A stretch of 64,000 bases of DNA from Winogradskyella ludwigii (GTDB taxonomy: Bacteria; Bacteroidota; Bacteroidia; Flavobacteriales; Flavobacteriaceae): assembly GCF_013403985.1 (NCBI RefSeq), contig NZ_JABFDF010000001.1:1116001-1180000 (forward strand), in the 5' to 3' direction. Shown piece by piece: positions 44,892 to 51,854 of this stretch (within the stretch, counting starts at the first letter, position 1; the number at the start of each line of letters is the position of its first letter). The notes below the pieces were generated by a model. That model was not told the DNA's origin, ran no database searches, and saw only the letters and a list, made by a program, of their open reading frames with translations. The translations under genes and the position numbers were made by a program.

Positions 44892-44918
44892 AGATATACT
44901 TTTTTAATATATTTGGGC

Positions 44919-46148
44919 ATGGCAAAAGCAAAGTTTATACTCAAAGAACCGAACGCAAAAACAGATACTTTAATCTATCTAGTTTACAATTACCAATATA
45001 ATAGATTTAAATACTCTACAGCTGAAAAAATAAACCCAAAGTTTTGGAATAAAAATGACCAACGGGTCAAATCAACTAAAAGCTTTCCAGAGCATCCCGA
45101 ATTTAATGCAAGATTAGACAAAATTGAAAACGGAATAAATAACGCTTTTAGAAAATTACTAAATGACGGAATCCAACCGAATAACAAGAAACTAAAAGAA
45201 GCTTTAGAAAATGAATTATCAGACCATATCTTAAAACCCAAGAAAACAACTTTTTTAGAATTTATTGAAAATTATATTGAGGAAAGTAAATTAAAAAAAT
45301 CAGAGGGAACAGTTAAAGTTTACAATACCACATTCAAGTATTTAAAAGAATATTCTAAAAAACAAAAACTAGACTTTGAAAATATAACCCTCGAATTTTA
45401 TAGTAATTATATTTCTTATTTACGCTTAGAATATAATCTCGCTTCTAATACTGTGGGCAAACATATTAAGACAATAAAATCTTTTATGAATGAAGCAACT
45501 GACAGAGAACTTAATGATAATCTAGATTTTAGAAAACGAAAATTTAAAACTATACGTGAAGAATCTGATAGTGTATATTTAAGTCTTGACGAACTTAAAT
45601 TAATCGAAAATTTAGATTTATCTGCTAGTCCTAGATTAGAAGTTGTTAAAGATTTATTTCTTGTAGGCTGTTACACAGGGTTAAGATTTTCAGATTTTAC
45701 CCAAATTAAACCCGAAAATATAACGTCAAACAATTCACTTATTGAAGTAAGAACTAGAAAAACAAGTCAGCGAGTTTCAATACCATTGCATAAAACGGTA
45801 AGAGATATTTTAAAAAAATATAACAACGAATTACCAAAAGCATATACTAACCAAACTATGAACGGATATCTAAAAGAAGTTATAAGCTTGGCGGGAATTA
45901 AAGAACTAATAGAAACATCAATTACAAAAGGCGGTAAAATTGAACGAACTGTTTTACCAAAATATAAATTAATTTCAACGCATACAGCTAGACGAAGTTT
46001 TGCAACTAATTTATATTTGGCTGAAATACCAACAATTTCAATTATGAAAATTACGGGTCATCAGACCGAACAATCATTTTTGAAATACATACGAGTAACA
46101 CAAAAAGAAAACGCAGACAAATTATTAACACACCCATTTTTTAACTAA
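44919..46148 (+). CDS. Tyrosine recombinase (integrase)
   Basis: 409 residues from ATG at 44919. An N-terminal arm-binding domain (about 1-95), a SAM-like core-binding domain (about 110-195) and the catalytic domain follow. Catalytic residues are R256 (GCYTGLRFSD), K281, H355-x-x-R358 (STHTARR), H381 (ITGHQ) and nucleophile Y390. It should recombine attP with the tRNA attB. A TATATTTG box at 44908-44915 sits 4 bases before the ATG, so the transcript could be nearly leaderless. It is followed 2 bases later by the 218-residue gene. Confidence 0.93.
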   Translation: MAKAKFILKEPNAKTDTLIYLVYNYQYNRFKYSTAEKINPKFWNKNDQRVKSTKSFPEHPEFNARLDKIENGINNAFRKLLNDGIQPNNKKLKEALENELSDHILKPKKTTFLEFIENYIEESKLKKSEGTVKVYNTTFKYLKEYSKKQKLDFENITLEFYSNYISYLRLEYNLASNTVGKHIKTIKSFMNEATDRELNDNLDFRKRKFKTIREESDSVYLSLDELKLIENLDLSASPRLEVVKDLFLVGCYTGLRFSDFTQIKPENITSNNSLIEVRTRKTSQRVSIPLHKTVRDILKKYNNELPKAYTNQTMNGYLKEVISLAGIKELIETSITKGGKIERTVLPKYKLISTHTARRSFATNLYLAEIPTISIMKITGHQTEQSFLKYIRVTQKENADKLLTHPFFN

Positions 46149-46150
46149 TT

Positions 46151-46807
46151 ATGAATAACACCCCAAATCCATTTATAGAAGCCTTTACAATTGAATTAGA
46201 AAAAACGAAAAACTCTATATTTTTAATTGAAAATGAAATTAAACAAATTGAAACATTTACAAGTTCAAATGATACCCCGTCAATGTTTTCAAGTCTTGCA
46301 GCTGGCATGGGTAGATATGATAATTCAACAAATAGCGTCTTTGACGGAAGTACTTTACCCTCAAAAAGCATTTTTAATAAATCATTTTTCGAATACAATG
46401 CTTTTGGTAAGATTGACTTAAAGAGTAATTTATTTAACCCTGAACAATATAAAAAAACAGTAATTGATTTTAGTGAATATTATAATTGGCTTAAGGAACT
46501 TCAAACAACCCCAAAGAAGAAAAAAGTAATAAGTAGTTTAAGTCATAAACAAAAAATGCTAGCACTTCATTATTTAGGTTTAGATGTTAGGCAATACGCA
46601 GATGTAAAAGCTGGAAATGTAATTGCTCAAATTTTAGACCTTGACAGCCATAACACAAGAACAAATCTTCCATCCGTATATTTTAATTCAAAAGACAATA
46701 AAGTTAGGACAAAACAAAACCTTGAAAGACTACTAACCCTATTTGAAGATAATGATTTTGAAGAAATAAAAGCACAAATCACAACAGACTTACAGTCAAT
46801 AAAATAG
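46151..46807 (+). CDS. Integrase-linked protein of unknown function (218 aa)
   Basis: 218 residues, no family recognised. The N-terminus is acidic-helical (about 1-40, ELEKTKNSIFLIENEIKQIE), then a polar Ser/Asn-rich stretch (about 40-95), and a basic helical C-terminal half (KKKKVISSLSHKQKMLALHYLGLDVRQYAD, about 115-218), which may bind DNA. It starts 2 bases after the integrase stop, so it is probably translated with it and may assist recombination or regulate the element. Confidence 0.7.
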   Translation: MNNTPNPFIEAFTIELEKTKNSIFLIENEIKQIETFTSSNDTPSMFSSLAAGMGRYDNSTNSVFDGSTLPSKSIFNKSFFEYNAFGKIDLKSNLFNPEQYKKTVIDFSEYYNWLKELQTTPKKKKVISSLSHKQKMLALHYLGLDVRQYADVKAGNVIAQILDLDSHNTRTNLPSVYFNSKDNKVRTKQNLERLLTLFEDNDFEEIKAQITTDLQSIK

Positions 46808-46825
46808 AAAGTTGTAGTTACCTCT

Positions 46826-46838
46826 TGTAGTCACTACA
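46826..46838. promoter_or_regulatory. Palindrome upstream of the excisionase-like gene
   Basis: TGTAGTCACTACA is a perfect 6-bp dyad; a further half-site TGTAGT lies 13 bases before it (46813-46818). In the 96-base gap before the excisionase-like gene it is a candidate operator. Confidence 0.35.
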
Positions 46839-46903
46839 GTAGTAAAAAACACTAGCCTTACTTCTAATTTCGCACCATTATTAACGTAAAAAACAATAAA
46901 ATA

Positions 46904-47218
46904 ATGGTAAATGCAGACACAAACAATTCAAACAAATCAAATGTCGATTTTGATTTTGACACAGCAATAAGAAATGCTGTAAAAAGGGCAATTATTGAAC
47001 ATTACTGTCCTCCGAAAGCTTCGGATTCTGACATGTTCACTAGAAAACAAACTGCAAAAAAACTTTGCATATCTCTTCCAACTCTCCACGATTGGACGCT
47101 TGACGGATTAATACGAGCTTATCGTATAGGCAGTCGAGTTCTCTACAAATTAGAGGACATTGAAAGCTCCCTAACTTTAATTAATCCAAGAGTAAAGAGA
47201 GGGGGCAAATCATGTTAA
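46904..47218 (+). CDS. Excisionase-like helix-turn-helix protein
   Basis: 104 residues; the C-terminal half has a MerR/excisionase-type winged helix (MFTRKQTAKKLCISLPTLHDWTLDGLIRAYRIGSRVLYKLEDIESSL, about 44-92), as in helix_turn_helix_17 proteins of integrative elements. The N-terminal 40 residues are Asn/Asp-rich. Likely a recombination directionality factor or element repressor. It overlaps the next small gene by 7 bases. Confidence 0.8.
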   Translation: MVNADTNNSNKSNVDFDFDTAIRNAVKRAIIEHYCPPKASDSDMFTRKQTAKKLCISLPTLHDWTLDGLIRAYRIGSRVLYKLEDIESSLTLINPRVKRGGKSC

Positions 47219-47427
47219 AAGGTAAAAATGATTACTCCGTTATCGTGTTCTTAGAAAACGAAAAAAGACCAAAGAAATGGGAATATGTGCACAAGCTAAA
47301 TGGCTTCGCAATGTTCTTAGACAAAAAACACTCTAGTTGGCTGTATATGAACGTTTATAATCGTCGTTCAGGGCAATTTATGAAACAACTTAAAAAGGGA
47401 ACTTTCATTCCACAAACTCTCAAGTAG
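47212..47427 (+). CDS. Small element protein (71 aa), unknown
   Basis: 71 residues, basic and aromatic (KKWEYVHKLNGFAMFLDKKHSSWLYMNVYNRRSGQF), with no recognised family. It overlaps the excisionase-like gene and precedes the iteron region and rep gene, as small DNA-binding or single-strand-binding proteins often do in rolling-circle elements; this function is only inferred from position. Confidence 0.6.
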   Translation: MLKGKNDYSVIVFLENEKRPKKWEYVHKLNGFAMFLDKKHSSWLYMNVYNRRSGQFMKQLKKGTFIPQTLK

Positions 47428-47442
47428 TTTTTCTTTTTTTTA

Positions 47443-47488
47443 ACCTTTAAAATACCTTTAAGTAAAACCTTTAATAAATAACCTTTAA
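47443..47488. repeat. Iteron-like ACCTTTAA repeats upstream of rep
   Basis: Four direct copies of ACCTTTAA begin at 47443, 47454, 47467 and 47481 (spacings 11, 13 and 14), inside the 93-base gap before the replication initiator gene. Roughly helical spacing suggests an initiator-binding array, hence a replication origin or rep autoregulation site. Confidence 0.5.
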
Positions 47489-47520
47489 ATGGTTTTAATT
47501 AATGTGCAACGATTCAGATT

Positions 47521-48375
47521 ATGATAGTTAAAAATACATACGGTTCAAGTGTTGCTTTTTCAACAAAACAGTACGGTGTAATACCAAAAAATGAATTTAC
47601 TGGCTCTGCATTACAGCGACCAAAACCCGTAAAAAAGAAAGACACAAAAGCAAAAAAAAAGGAAAGTAAAGACAAGGTGACAAAAGAGCGCACCTTGTCT
47701 CCGCGCTCGAAACGAAAGATTCGTAAAAAAATTACTTGCTTTGCTAGATGCTATAAAAGACTAAGCTTTGTCACGCTCACTTTTTTAAATAAAGTGAGTG
47801 ATGAACAAGCCGTAAATTTATTACGCAAGTTTGTAGATAATGCTAAAAAACGTAGTGATGATTTCCAATATGTTTGGGTGGCTGAACGACAAACTAAAAA
47901 CGATGTGTTTGAGGGGAACGTACATTTTCACATGATTACCAATAAATATTGGAAAATTGATAAATGGTGGAATTATTGGATTGACTTACAAGAAAAAAAC
48001 GGAATTAAAGCAAGGGACAAAGATTACAGACCTTCATCTGCTTTTGATGTTAGGCAATTAAACTCAAAAAATATACGCTCTATCGCTTCCTATGTAACAA
48101 AATATGTTACTAAAAATGATGACGGGTTTAAATGCCAAGTATGGAACTGCTCAAAGCGTATTTCAGAACTTTACACGGACTTTTACACAACGACTGAGTT
48201 TACAGACCAGTTTAAAAAAATGGGTGCTGTATTAAAGGAAATTGAGATTAAAGACCAAAACAAACACCCTTTCTTAAATATTAAGATGATTAATTTAAAT
48301 AGGCAAACCTTACCAATGTATAAACGATTAGATGATAAAAATCAGAAGATTTTAAGTGATTCTATTCTAAAATAG
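47521..48375 (+). CDS. Rolling-circle replication initiator (HUH endonuclease, G2P/ORF2-like)
   Basis: 284 residues. After a basic N-terminus (about 35-70) come motif 1 FVTLTF (83-88), the metal-binding HUH motif HFH (135-137, EGNVHFHMIT) and motif 3 with two tyrosines and lysines in YVTKYVTK (Y191, K194, Y195, K198). This is the layout of filamentous-phage G2P/ORF2-type and related initiators, which nick at a double-strand origin and replicate by rolling circle. It could also mobilise the element as single strand. It is preceded by iteron-like repeats, and its 3' end is duplicated as a remnant at 48908-49090. Confidence 0.82.
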   Translation: MIVKNTYGSSVAFSTKQYGVIPKNEFTGSALQRPKPVKKKDTKAKKKESKDKVTKERTLSPRSKRKIRKKITCFARCYKRLSFVTLTFLNKVSDEQAVNLLRKFVDNAKKRSDDFQYVWVAERQTKNDVFEGNVHFHMITNKYWKIDKWWNYWIDLQEKNGIKARDKDYRPSSAFDVRQLNSKNIRSIASYVTKYVTKNDDGFKCQVWNCSKRISELYTDFYTTTEFTDQFKKMGAVLKEIEIKDQNKHPFLNIKMINLNRQTLPMYKRLDDKNQKILSDSILK

Positions 48376-48784
48376 AACTGTTTTCTTTCCAAAACTCTTC
48401 TAATTGAACTTTAAGGTTATCTATTTCTATGATAGTCTCAGGATTCCAATTAGGTTCAGAGTAATTAACACCTGCCGATATAAGTCTTTTTAGCTTGGCT
48501 GGTTTAGTATTGACAAACTCAGTTCGTGGAAGGTTTGTACCAATTTTCCATTTTTCCCAATCCATTTCTTGGTCAAAACTATTCATTATTACGTAGCCAC
48601 ATGATTTAAAAGCTTTTTTAACCTCCTCTTCCGTGAATTTCATCTTTTTATCAAATTGCTTTCTCGTAATTTTATTAATGTCCAAAGTAAGACCACAGAT
48701 AGTGTTTCTGGAACTTCTTCTTTTAACAGATTGCTCTAAAAAAAGTTTAATAAATTTTTTTAAAAACTTATGCCTATTGCTCAT
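48362..48784 (-). CDS. Element protein of unknown function (140 aa)
   Basis: 140 residues, basic N-terminus (MSNRHKFLKKFIKLFLEQSVKRRSSR), helical centre and an acidic C-terminal helix (IIEIDNLKVQLEEFWKENSS). It is convergent with rep, overlapping it by 14 bases. No family recognised; being on the cargo strand it could be an accessory or regulatory gene. Confidence 0.55.
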   Translation of the reverse strand: MSNRHKFLKKFIKLFLEQSVKRRSSRNTICGLTLDINKITRKQFDKKMKFTEEEVKKAFKSCGYVIMNSFDQEMDWEKWKIGTNLPRTEFVNTKPAKLKRLISAGVNYSEPNWNPETIIEIDNLKVQLEEFWKENSSILE

Positions 48785-48907
48785 AATTAGGGGTTGAAAA
48801 TTTATGCAATAATAGTATTCTTAGTTTTAGATATCAATTCTTCCGTGTGTTTTGATTGCGACACGAACTTCATTTGAAAATAAGTCAAATTTATAAATAC
48901 TAAAAGT

Positions 48908-49090
48908 GTGCTTCGGAACTTAACCCAGACTTTTATACAACCACCAACTTTACTTAAGTCAGTTAAAAAAATAGGTGATGCATTAAAAGAAATTTAGATA
49001 AAAACACCCTTTTTTAAATATATAAATGATTAATTTAATAGACAAGTATTACCAATGTATAAAAGATTAGATGATAAAACTACTAAATAA
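48908..49090 (+). pseudogene. Decayed copy of the rep 3' end
   Basis: This stretch follows the 3' part of the rep gene (about 48160-48345): GACTTTTATACAACCACCAAC, TTAAAAAAATAGGTGATGCATTAAAAGAAATT, TGATTAATTTAAT and CCAATGTATAAAAGATTAGATGATAAAA appear in the same order. Substitutions and indels introduce in-frame stops (TAA, TAG). Similarity may begin near 48880. It is a vestige of a second initiator gene from a related element or duplication. The rest of the 324-base gap has no visible gene. Confidence 0.75.
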
Positions 49091-49108
49091 TTAAACTATA
49101 AAAAGTTG

Positions 49109-49381
49109 CTAATTAAATATTGCTAATATTATGCCTAATGTATCACTTACCATCCCTTCTTTTACCAATTCAATTATTAATCCTGCTACAACAGGTAAAA
49201 TAATTCCTCCTGTAAGCCAACTTAATTTCTCTTTAGTATTCAATTTTTGATTAATCTTACTCTTTTTAGCGTTTGGTGAATTATCACCAAACGAAGTCTG
49301 GTTTTTTTTACCCTTAATATTCGGTGAGTAATTCCCTGAAGATTGCTGATTACCATTACCTTTTTGAACTGACTTTGTCAT
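49109..49381 (-). CDS. Small membrane protein with Gly-Asn/Ser-Pro-Asn repeats (90 aa), cargo gene 3
   Basis: 90 residues. Two tandem 16-residue repeats (residues 8-23 and 24-39; pattern GxxNQxSxGxxSPNxK) are followed by a charged linker and a hydrophobic helix (about 54-73, SWLTGGIILPVVAGLIIELV), then a shorter hydrophobic end (81-89). A third copy of the repeat ends the neighbouring 149-residue protein. It starts 3 bases after that gene's stop. The layout suits a membrane-disrupting or membrane-anchored effector or partner, but no family is recognised. Confidence 0.65.
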   Translation of the reverse strand: MTKSVQKGNGNQQSSGNYSPNIKGKKNQTSFGDNSPNAKKSKINQKLNTKEKLSWLTGGIILPVVAGLIIELVKEGMVSDTLGIILAIFN

Positions 49382-49384
49382 AAC

Positions 49385-49834
49385 CTATTTAGAATTTGGT
49401 GAATTATTACCATTTGACATTTGGTTTTTCTTACCTTTTTGTATTATTTTATTTTTTACTTTTTTAGTGGGCTTCAAATGTTCTATTGCTTCATCTTTAT
49501 TAAAAACATCTAAGCCTAAGTAATCACTTTCTGAATAGTCTTCTTTTTCATTGACTATGATTTTTTTATCCGAAGAAAATTTACATGTATCAATAAAAAT
49601 ATTCTCTTTATCTTTTGGGGTTAACTTTTTCCAGTATTTTTTATAATCCATACCTGTTATCCAACTTTTAATTACATAATTATTTTCAGCAAGTTTTAAA
49701 TATTCATCTAATATTTCATCATTAATTATAACTCTATGAGGGTTTTCGTAAGTGAATTGCATCAATAAGTCAAATGCATATTTATAATCTTCAGAAGCGT
49801 AATTCACAACTTTTGAGCAAACTGTATAATCCAT
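49385..49834 (-). CDS. Small cargo protein with possible PIN-like fold (149 aa), cargo gene 2
   Basis: 149 residues. VIINDEILDEYLKLAEN (35-51) and FIDTCKFSSDKKIIVNEKEDY (80-100), with GLDVFNKDEAIEHL (107-120), look like the middle and final helix-strand parts of a PIN-type nuclease, with acidic D39, E40, D43, E44, D82 and D99. The usual first Asp motif is not clear, so the call is tentative. Residues 134-149 are one GxxNQxSxGxxSPNxK repeat shared with the next protein. It starts 2 bases after the ATPase gene stop. Confidence 0.5.
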   Translation of the reverse strand: MDYTVCSKVVNYASEDYKYAFDLLMQFTYENPHRVIINDEILDEYLKLAENNYVIKSWITGMDYKKYWKKLTPKDKENIFIDTCKFSSDKKIIVNEKEDYSESDYLGLDVFNKDEAIEHLKPTKKVKNKIIQKGKKNQMSNGNNSPNSK

Positions 49835-49836
49835 TC

Positions 49837-51510
49837 TTACTGCTGATTTTTTAAAAATTCAACAGTATCTAGTAAATCAAATTCATAAAAATCCTTTGGC
49901 CACGTAAAATCCCCTGTTTTATTAATTTCTATCTCTTCAATCCTAGCAAAATTTTCCTTACTCGTTTTCCCATGAATAAAATATAGACCAATATCACTTG
50001 ATGATATTTTTCCTTCGGACACTCTCCTTCGTAATCTCTTCAATAAATATTCGCTATGAGTTTCAATAATAAAATTCTTTTTATCATTTTCAGTTGAACA
50101 AGATTCTATGAATAAATCCGCTAAATCGGCTTGCATTTTTGGGTGTAAATGAATTTCAGGCTGTTCAATTAAAGTAATTGAATTTTTCTTAGCTAAATAG
50201 CATTGTGTAATTATTGGCATTACTTGAGAAATTCCAAATCCCACATCTGTTATATCAAGACTCAATCCACTGTGATTAACTTTTATTTTATGAATAACTT
50301 CCTCTAGTTGAGTAATATCAACATTAATATTGAATTTTTTCATCCAAGAATTAACGCTTTTTTTTATATCAGGTCGTTCTCTAAATAATTCAATTAAATG
50401 AATAGTGTCAAGCGACTGAGTTGAGGTAGAAGCAATAACCTCATCCTGAAAATAATACCTCCTTGGATATGCTCTCAGCGGGTTTATATAATTAACATTA
50501 TCATTATTTAAAGTTCTACTTATTGAATCTATAGATTCTCTTACAATATTCAAGAGGAAATCTACTACATAGTTTTTAGATAGAAACATTCTGTTTCTTC
50601 GATTAAAATTATCAAAAATATGAATATTGGTTAAATCGATGGTACTACCAAATTTACTTGAATACTTATCTAAAATTTTTTCATCGAAGATATCACTCCT
50701 CAAAGTATGCAATTTTCCTTTTCTAAGACTATTATATTGATACCCTAATATAATTGTATCCATTGATTTAATTTCGAAACCTGTTACCTGGATACTCTTC
50801 TTTTTATTTATATAGCCAATATGATATTTAAATTCGATATTTTTTACTTCGAATTTAGAAAGGGCTTCAGCAAAATAATAGGCATGCTTCAATGGGGCAA
50901 AGTCAAAAATTAGTTTTTTATCTTTAATGTTAAACAATTCTTTTTCACCTCGCACTCCATATCTAAATTGATTATGTTTTCCAGAAATAATAGATTCTAA
51001 CTCATCTTCTGAAAGTTTACCTAAACTTTTATTAATTGATCTTTTTAAACTAATAAATTTAGATAAATAAGTATCCGCATGTTTAGCATCAAACGCTGTA
51101 AAATCTAAAACTTCAGAAACTCTATTTTTCTTTGACTTTGAGTGTTGAGACAAAGTAACTTTATCAAATCTATCTAATATATAATTCAAAGTTTCAATCT
51201 CGTCAACTAACCTGTGATATATTGAAGAATAATTATTTACAGAAATATTAAAATTCAGGTTTATTTGTGAGCTTGTTTTTTTATTATAAAATATATTTTT
51301 AGATTCACCTAGTTTAACTAATTCTCCATTCAATTGTAAACAACTAAGTCTGTTTTTATTTGAATTAAAAGTTTGCGATAACATTAAAAGCAATTGAATC
51401 AAACTACTTTTACCAGCACTATTACTCCCTAATAAAATAGTTATTGGCTTTATTTTTAATTCCCCCTCTTTAAACGCTTTGTAGTTTTCAAATTGAATTC
51501 TATTTATCAT
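49837..51510 (-). CDS. AAA ATPase, DUF3696/OLD-like, cargo gene 1
   Basis: 557 residues, a SMC/ABC-type ATPase. Walker A is GSNSAGKSS (28-36), the signature region is DVGFGISQVMPII, Walker B LIEQPEIHLHP and the H-loop FIIETHSEYLLKRL. The long insertion between Walker A and signature (about 60-400) contains coiled-coil stretches. The C-terminal WPKDFYEFDLLD resembles the DUF3696 end. Such ATPases serve as sensors or motors in OLD, Septu, PARIS and Lamassu defence systems. It is the first gene of a tight three-gene cargo operon near the right end of the element; no TOPRIM nuclease is fused. Confidence 0.85.
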   Translation of the reverse strand: MINRIQFENYKAFKEGELKIKPITILLGSNSAGKSSLIQLLLMLSQTFNSNKNRLSCLQLNGELVKLGESKNIFYNKKTSSQINLNFNISVNNYSSIYHRLVDEIETLNYILDRFDKVTLSQHSKSKKNRVSEVLDFTAFDAKHADTYLSKFISLKRSINKSLGKLSEDELESIISGKHNQFRYGVRGEKELFNIKDKKLIFDFAPLKHAYYFAEALSKFEVKNIEFKYHIGYINKKKSIQVTGFEIKSMDTIILGYQYNSLRKGKLHTLRSDIFDEKILDKYSSKFGSTIDLTNIHIFDNFNRRNRMFLSKNYVVDFLLNIVRESIDSISRTLNNDNVNYINPLRAYPRRYYFQDEVIASTSTQSLDTIHLIELFRERPDIKKSVNSWMKKFNINVDITQLEEVIHKIKVNHSGLSLDITDVGFGISQVMPIITQCYLAKKNSITLIEQPEIHLHPKMQADLADLFIESCSTENDKKNFIIETHSEYLLKRLRRRVSEGKISSSDIGLYFIHGKTSKENFARIEEIEINKTGDFTWPKDFYEFDLLDTVEFLKNQQ

Positions 51511-51622
51511 TTCTCTAAAAAAAGTTAGTATTTTTCCACAATATAAATATTTTACTTGGTTAATATGAGAAAATATAAATTCTTTACAAATTTTATTATA
51601 TGTCTGACATTAAGTTAAGTCA

Positions 51623-51640
51623 TCCCCTATGTAGTCCCCT
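51623..51640. repeat. Right arm-like repeats (TCCCCT x2)
   Basis: TCCCCT at 51623-51628 and 51635-51640, 12 bp apart and followed by AAGATA, matching the left pair (followed by AGATA) in spacing and orientation. AGTTAAG lies just before it, as at 44828-44834 on the left. Confidence 0.5.
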
Positions 51641-51644
51641 AAGA

Positions 51645-51682
51645 TAAAAAAAGCTCTGTAAACATTATGTTTACAGAGCTTT
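51645..51682 (-). terminator. Terminator after tRNA(CAT), inside the element
   Basis: AAAGCTCTGTAAACAT (51650-51665) and its exact complement (51667-51682) form a 16-bp hairpin, followed on the minus strand by seven T residues. It lies on the element side of attR, so the element supplies the tRNA terminator after insertion. Confidence 0.82.
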
Positions 51683-51695
51683 ACAGTCTTAAAAA

Positions 51696-51711
51696 GTGGT
51701 CCCACATGGAC
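51696..51711. repeat. attR core (16-bp direct repeat)
   Basis: GTGGTCCCACATGGAC, overlapping the T-stem and acceptor 3' side of the tRNA gene. It is identical to 44737-44752 and defines the right end of the element. Confidence 0.85.
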
Positions 51712-51770
51712 TCGAACCATGGACCACCTGATTATGAGTCAGGTGCTCTAACCAACTGAGCTATAGGACC
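51697..51770 (-). tRNA. tRNA with CAT anticodon (Met or Ile2)
   Basis: A complete cloverleaf on the minus strand: acceptor GGTCCTA/TGGGACC, anticodon stem CCTGA/TCAGG with CAT at 51734-51736, T loop TTCGAGT, discriminator A, no encoded CCA. It has no initiator-type 1-72 mismatch, so it is elongator Met or lysidine-modified Ile; sequence alone does not decide. Its 3' end is the integration site of the element. Confidence 0.93.
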
Positions 51771-51854
51771 ATTGACAAATGTCAATCTCTTTATTACTAA
51801 AGAGTGTGCAATATTACTACATATTTTAAAACTCTACAAGAAAAATAAACCGTT

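Larger units (their letters stand above)
44737..51711. mobile_element. tRNA-integrated element of about 7 kb
   Basis: A 16-bp sequence, GTGGTCCCACATGGAC, occurs at 44737-44752 and 51696-51711; the right copy is the 3' end of an intact tRNA(CAT) gene. Between them lie, left to right, a tyrosine recombinase, an unknown gene, an excisionase-like protein, a small gene, an HUH replication initiator, an unknown gene, a rep remnant and a three-gene cargo. The flanking genes (mscS, mce) are chromosomal. Integration at a tRNA 3' end with a tyrosine recombinase beside one end is classic for integrative mobilisable elements, satellites and small prophages. No conjugation, relaxase beyond Rep, capsid or coat gene is recognised, so it is probably helper-dependent or a filamentous-phage relative. 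Confidence 0.85.

Noticed and set aside
44750..44912. Possible insertion sequence terminal repeat at the left element end
   Set aside because: No transposase or matching inverted repeat at the right end; the 16-bp tRNA repeat and the integrase explain the boundary.
47521..48375. Considered as a conjugative relaxase
   Set aside because: Length, motif order and the YxxKYxxK motif fit a small replication initiator better, and no coupling protein or transfer genes are nearby.
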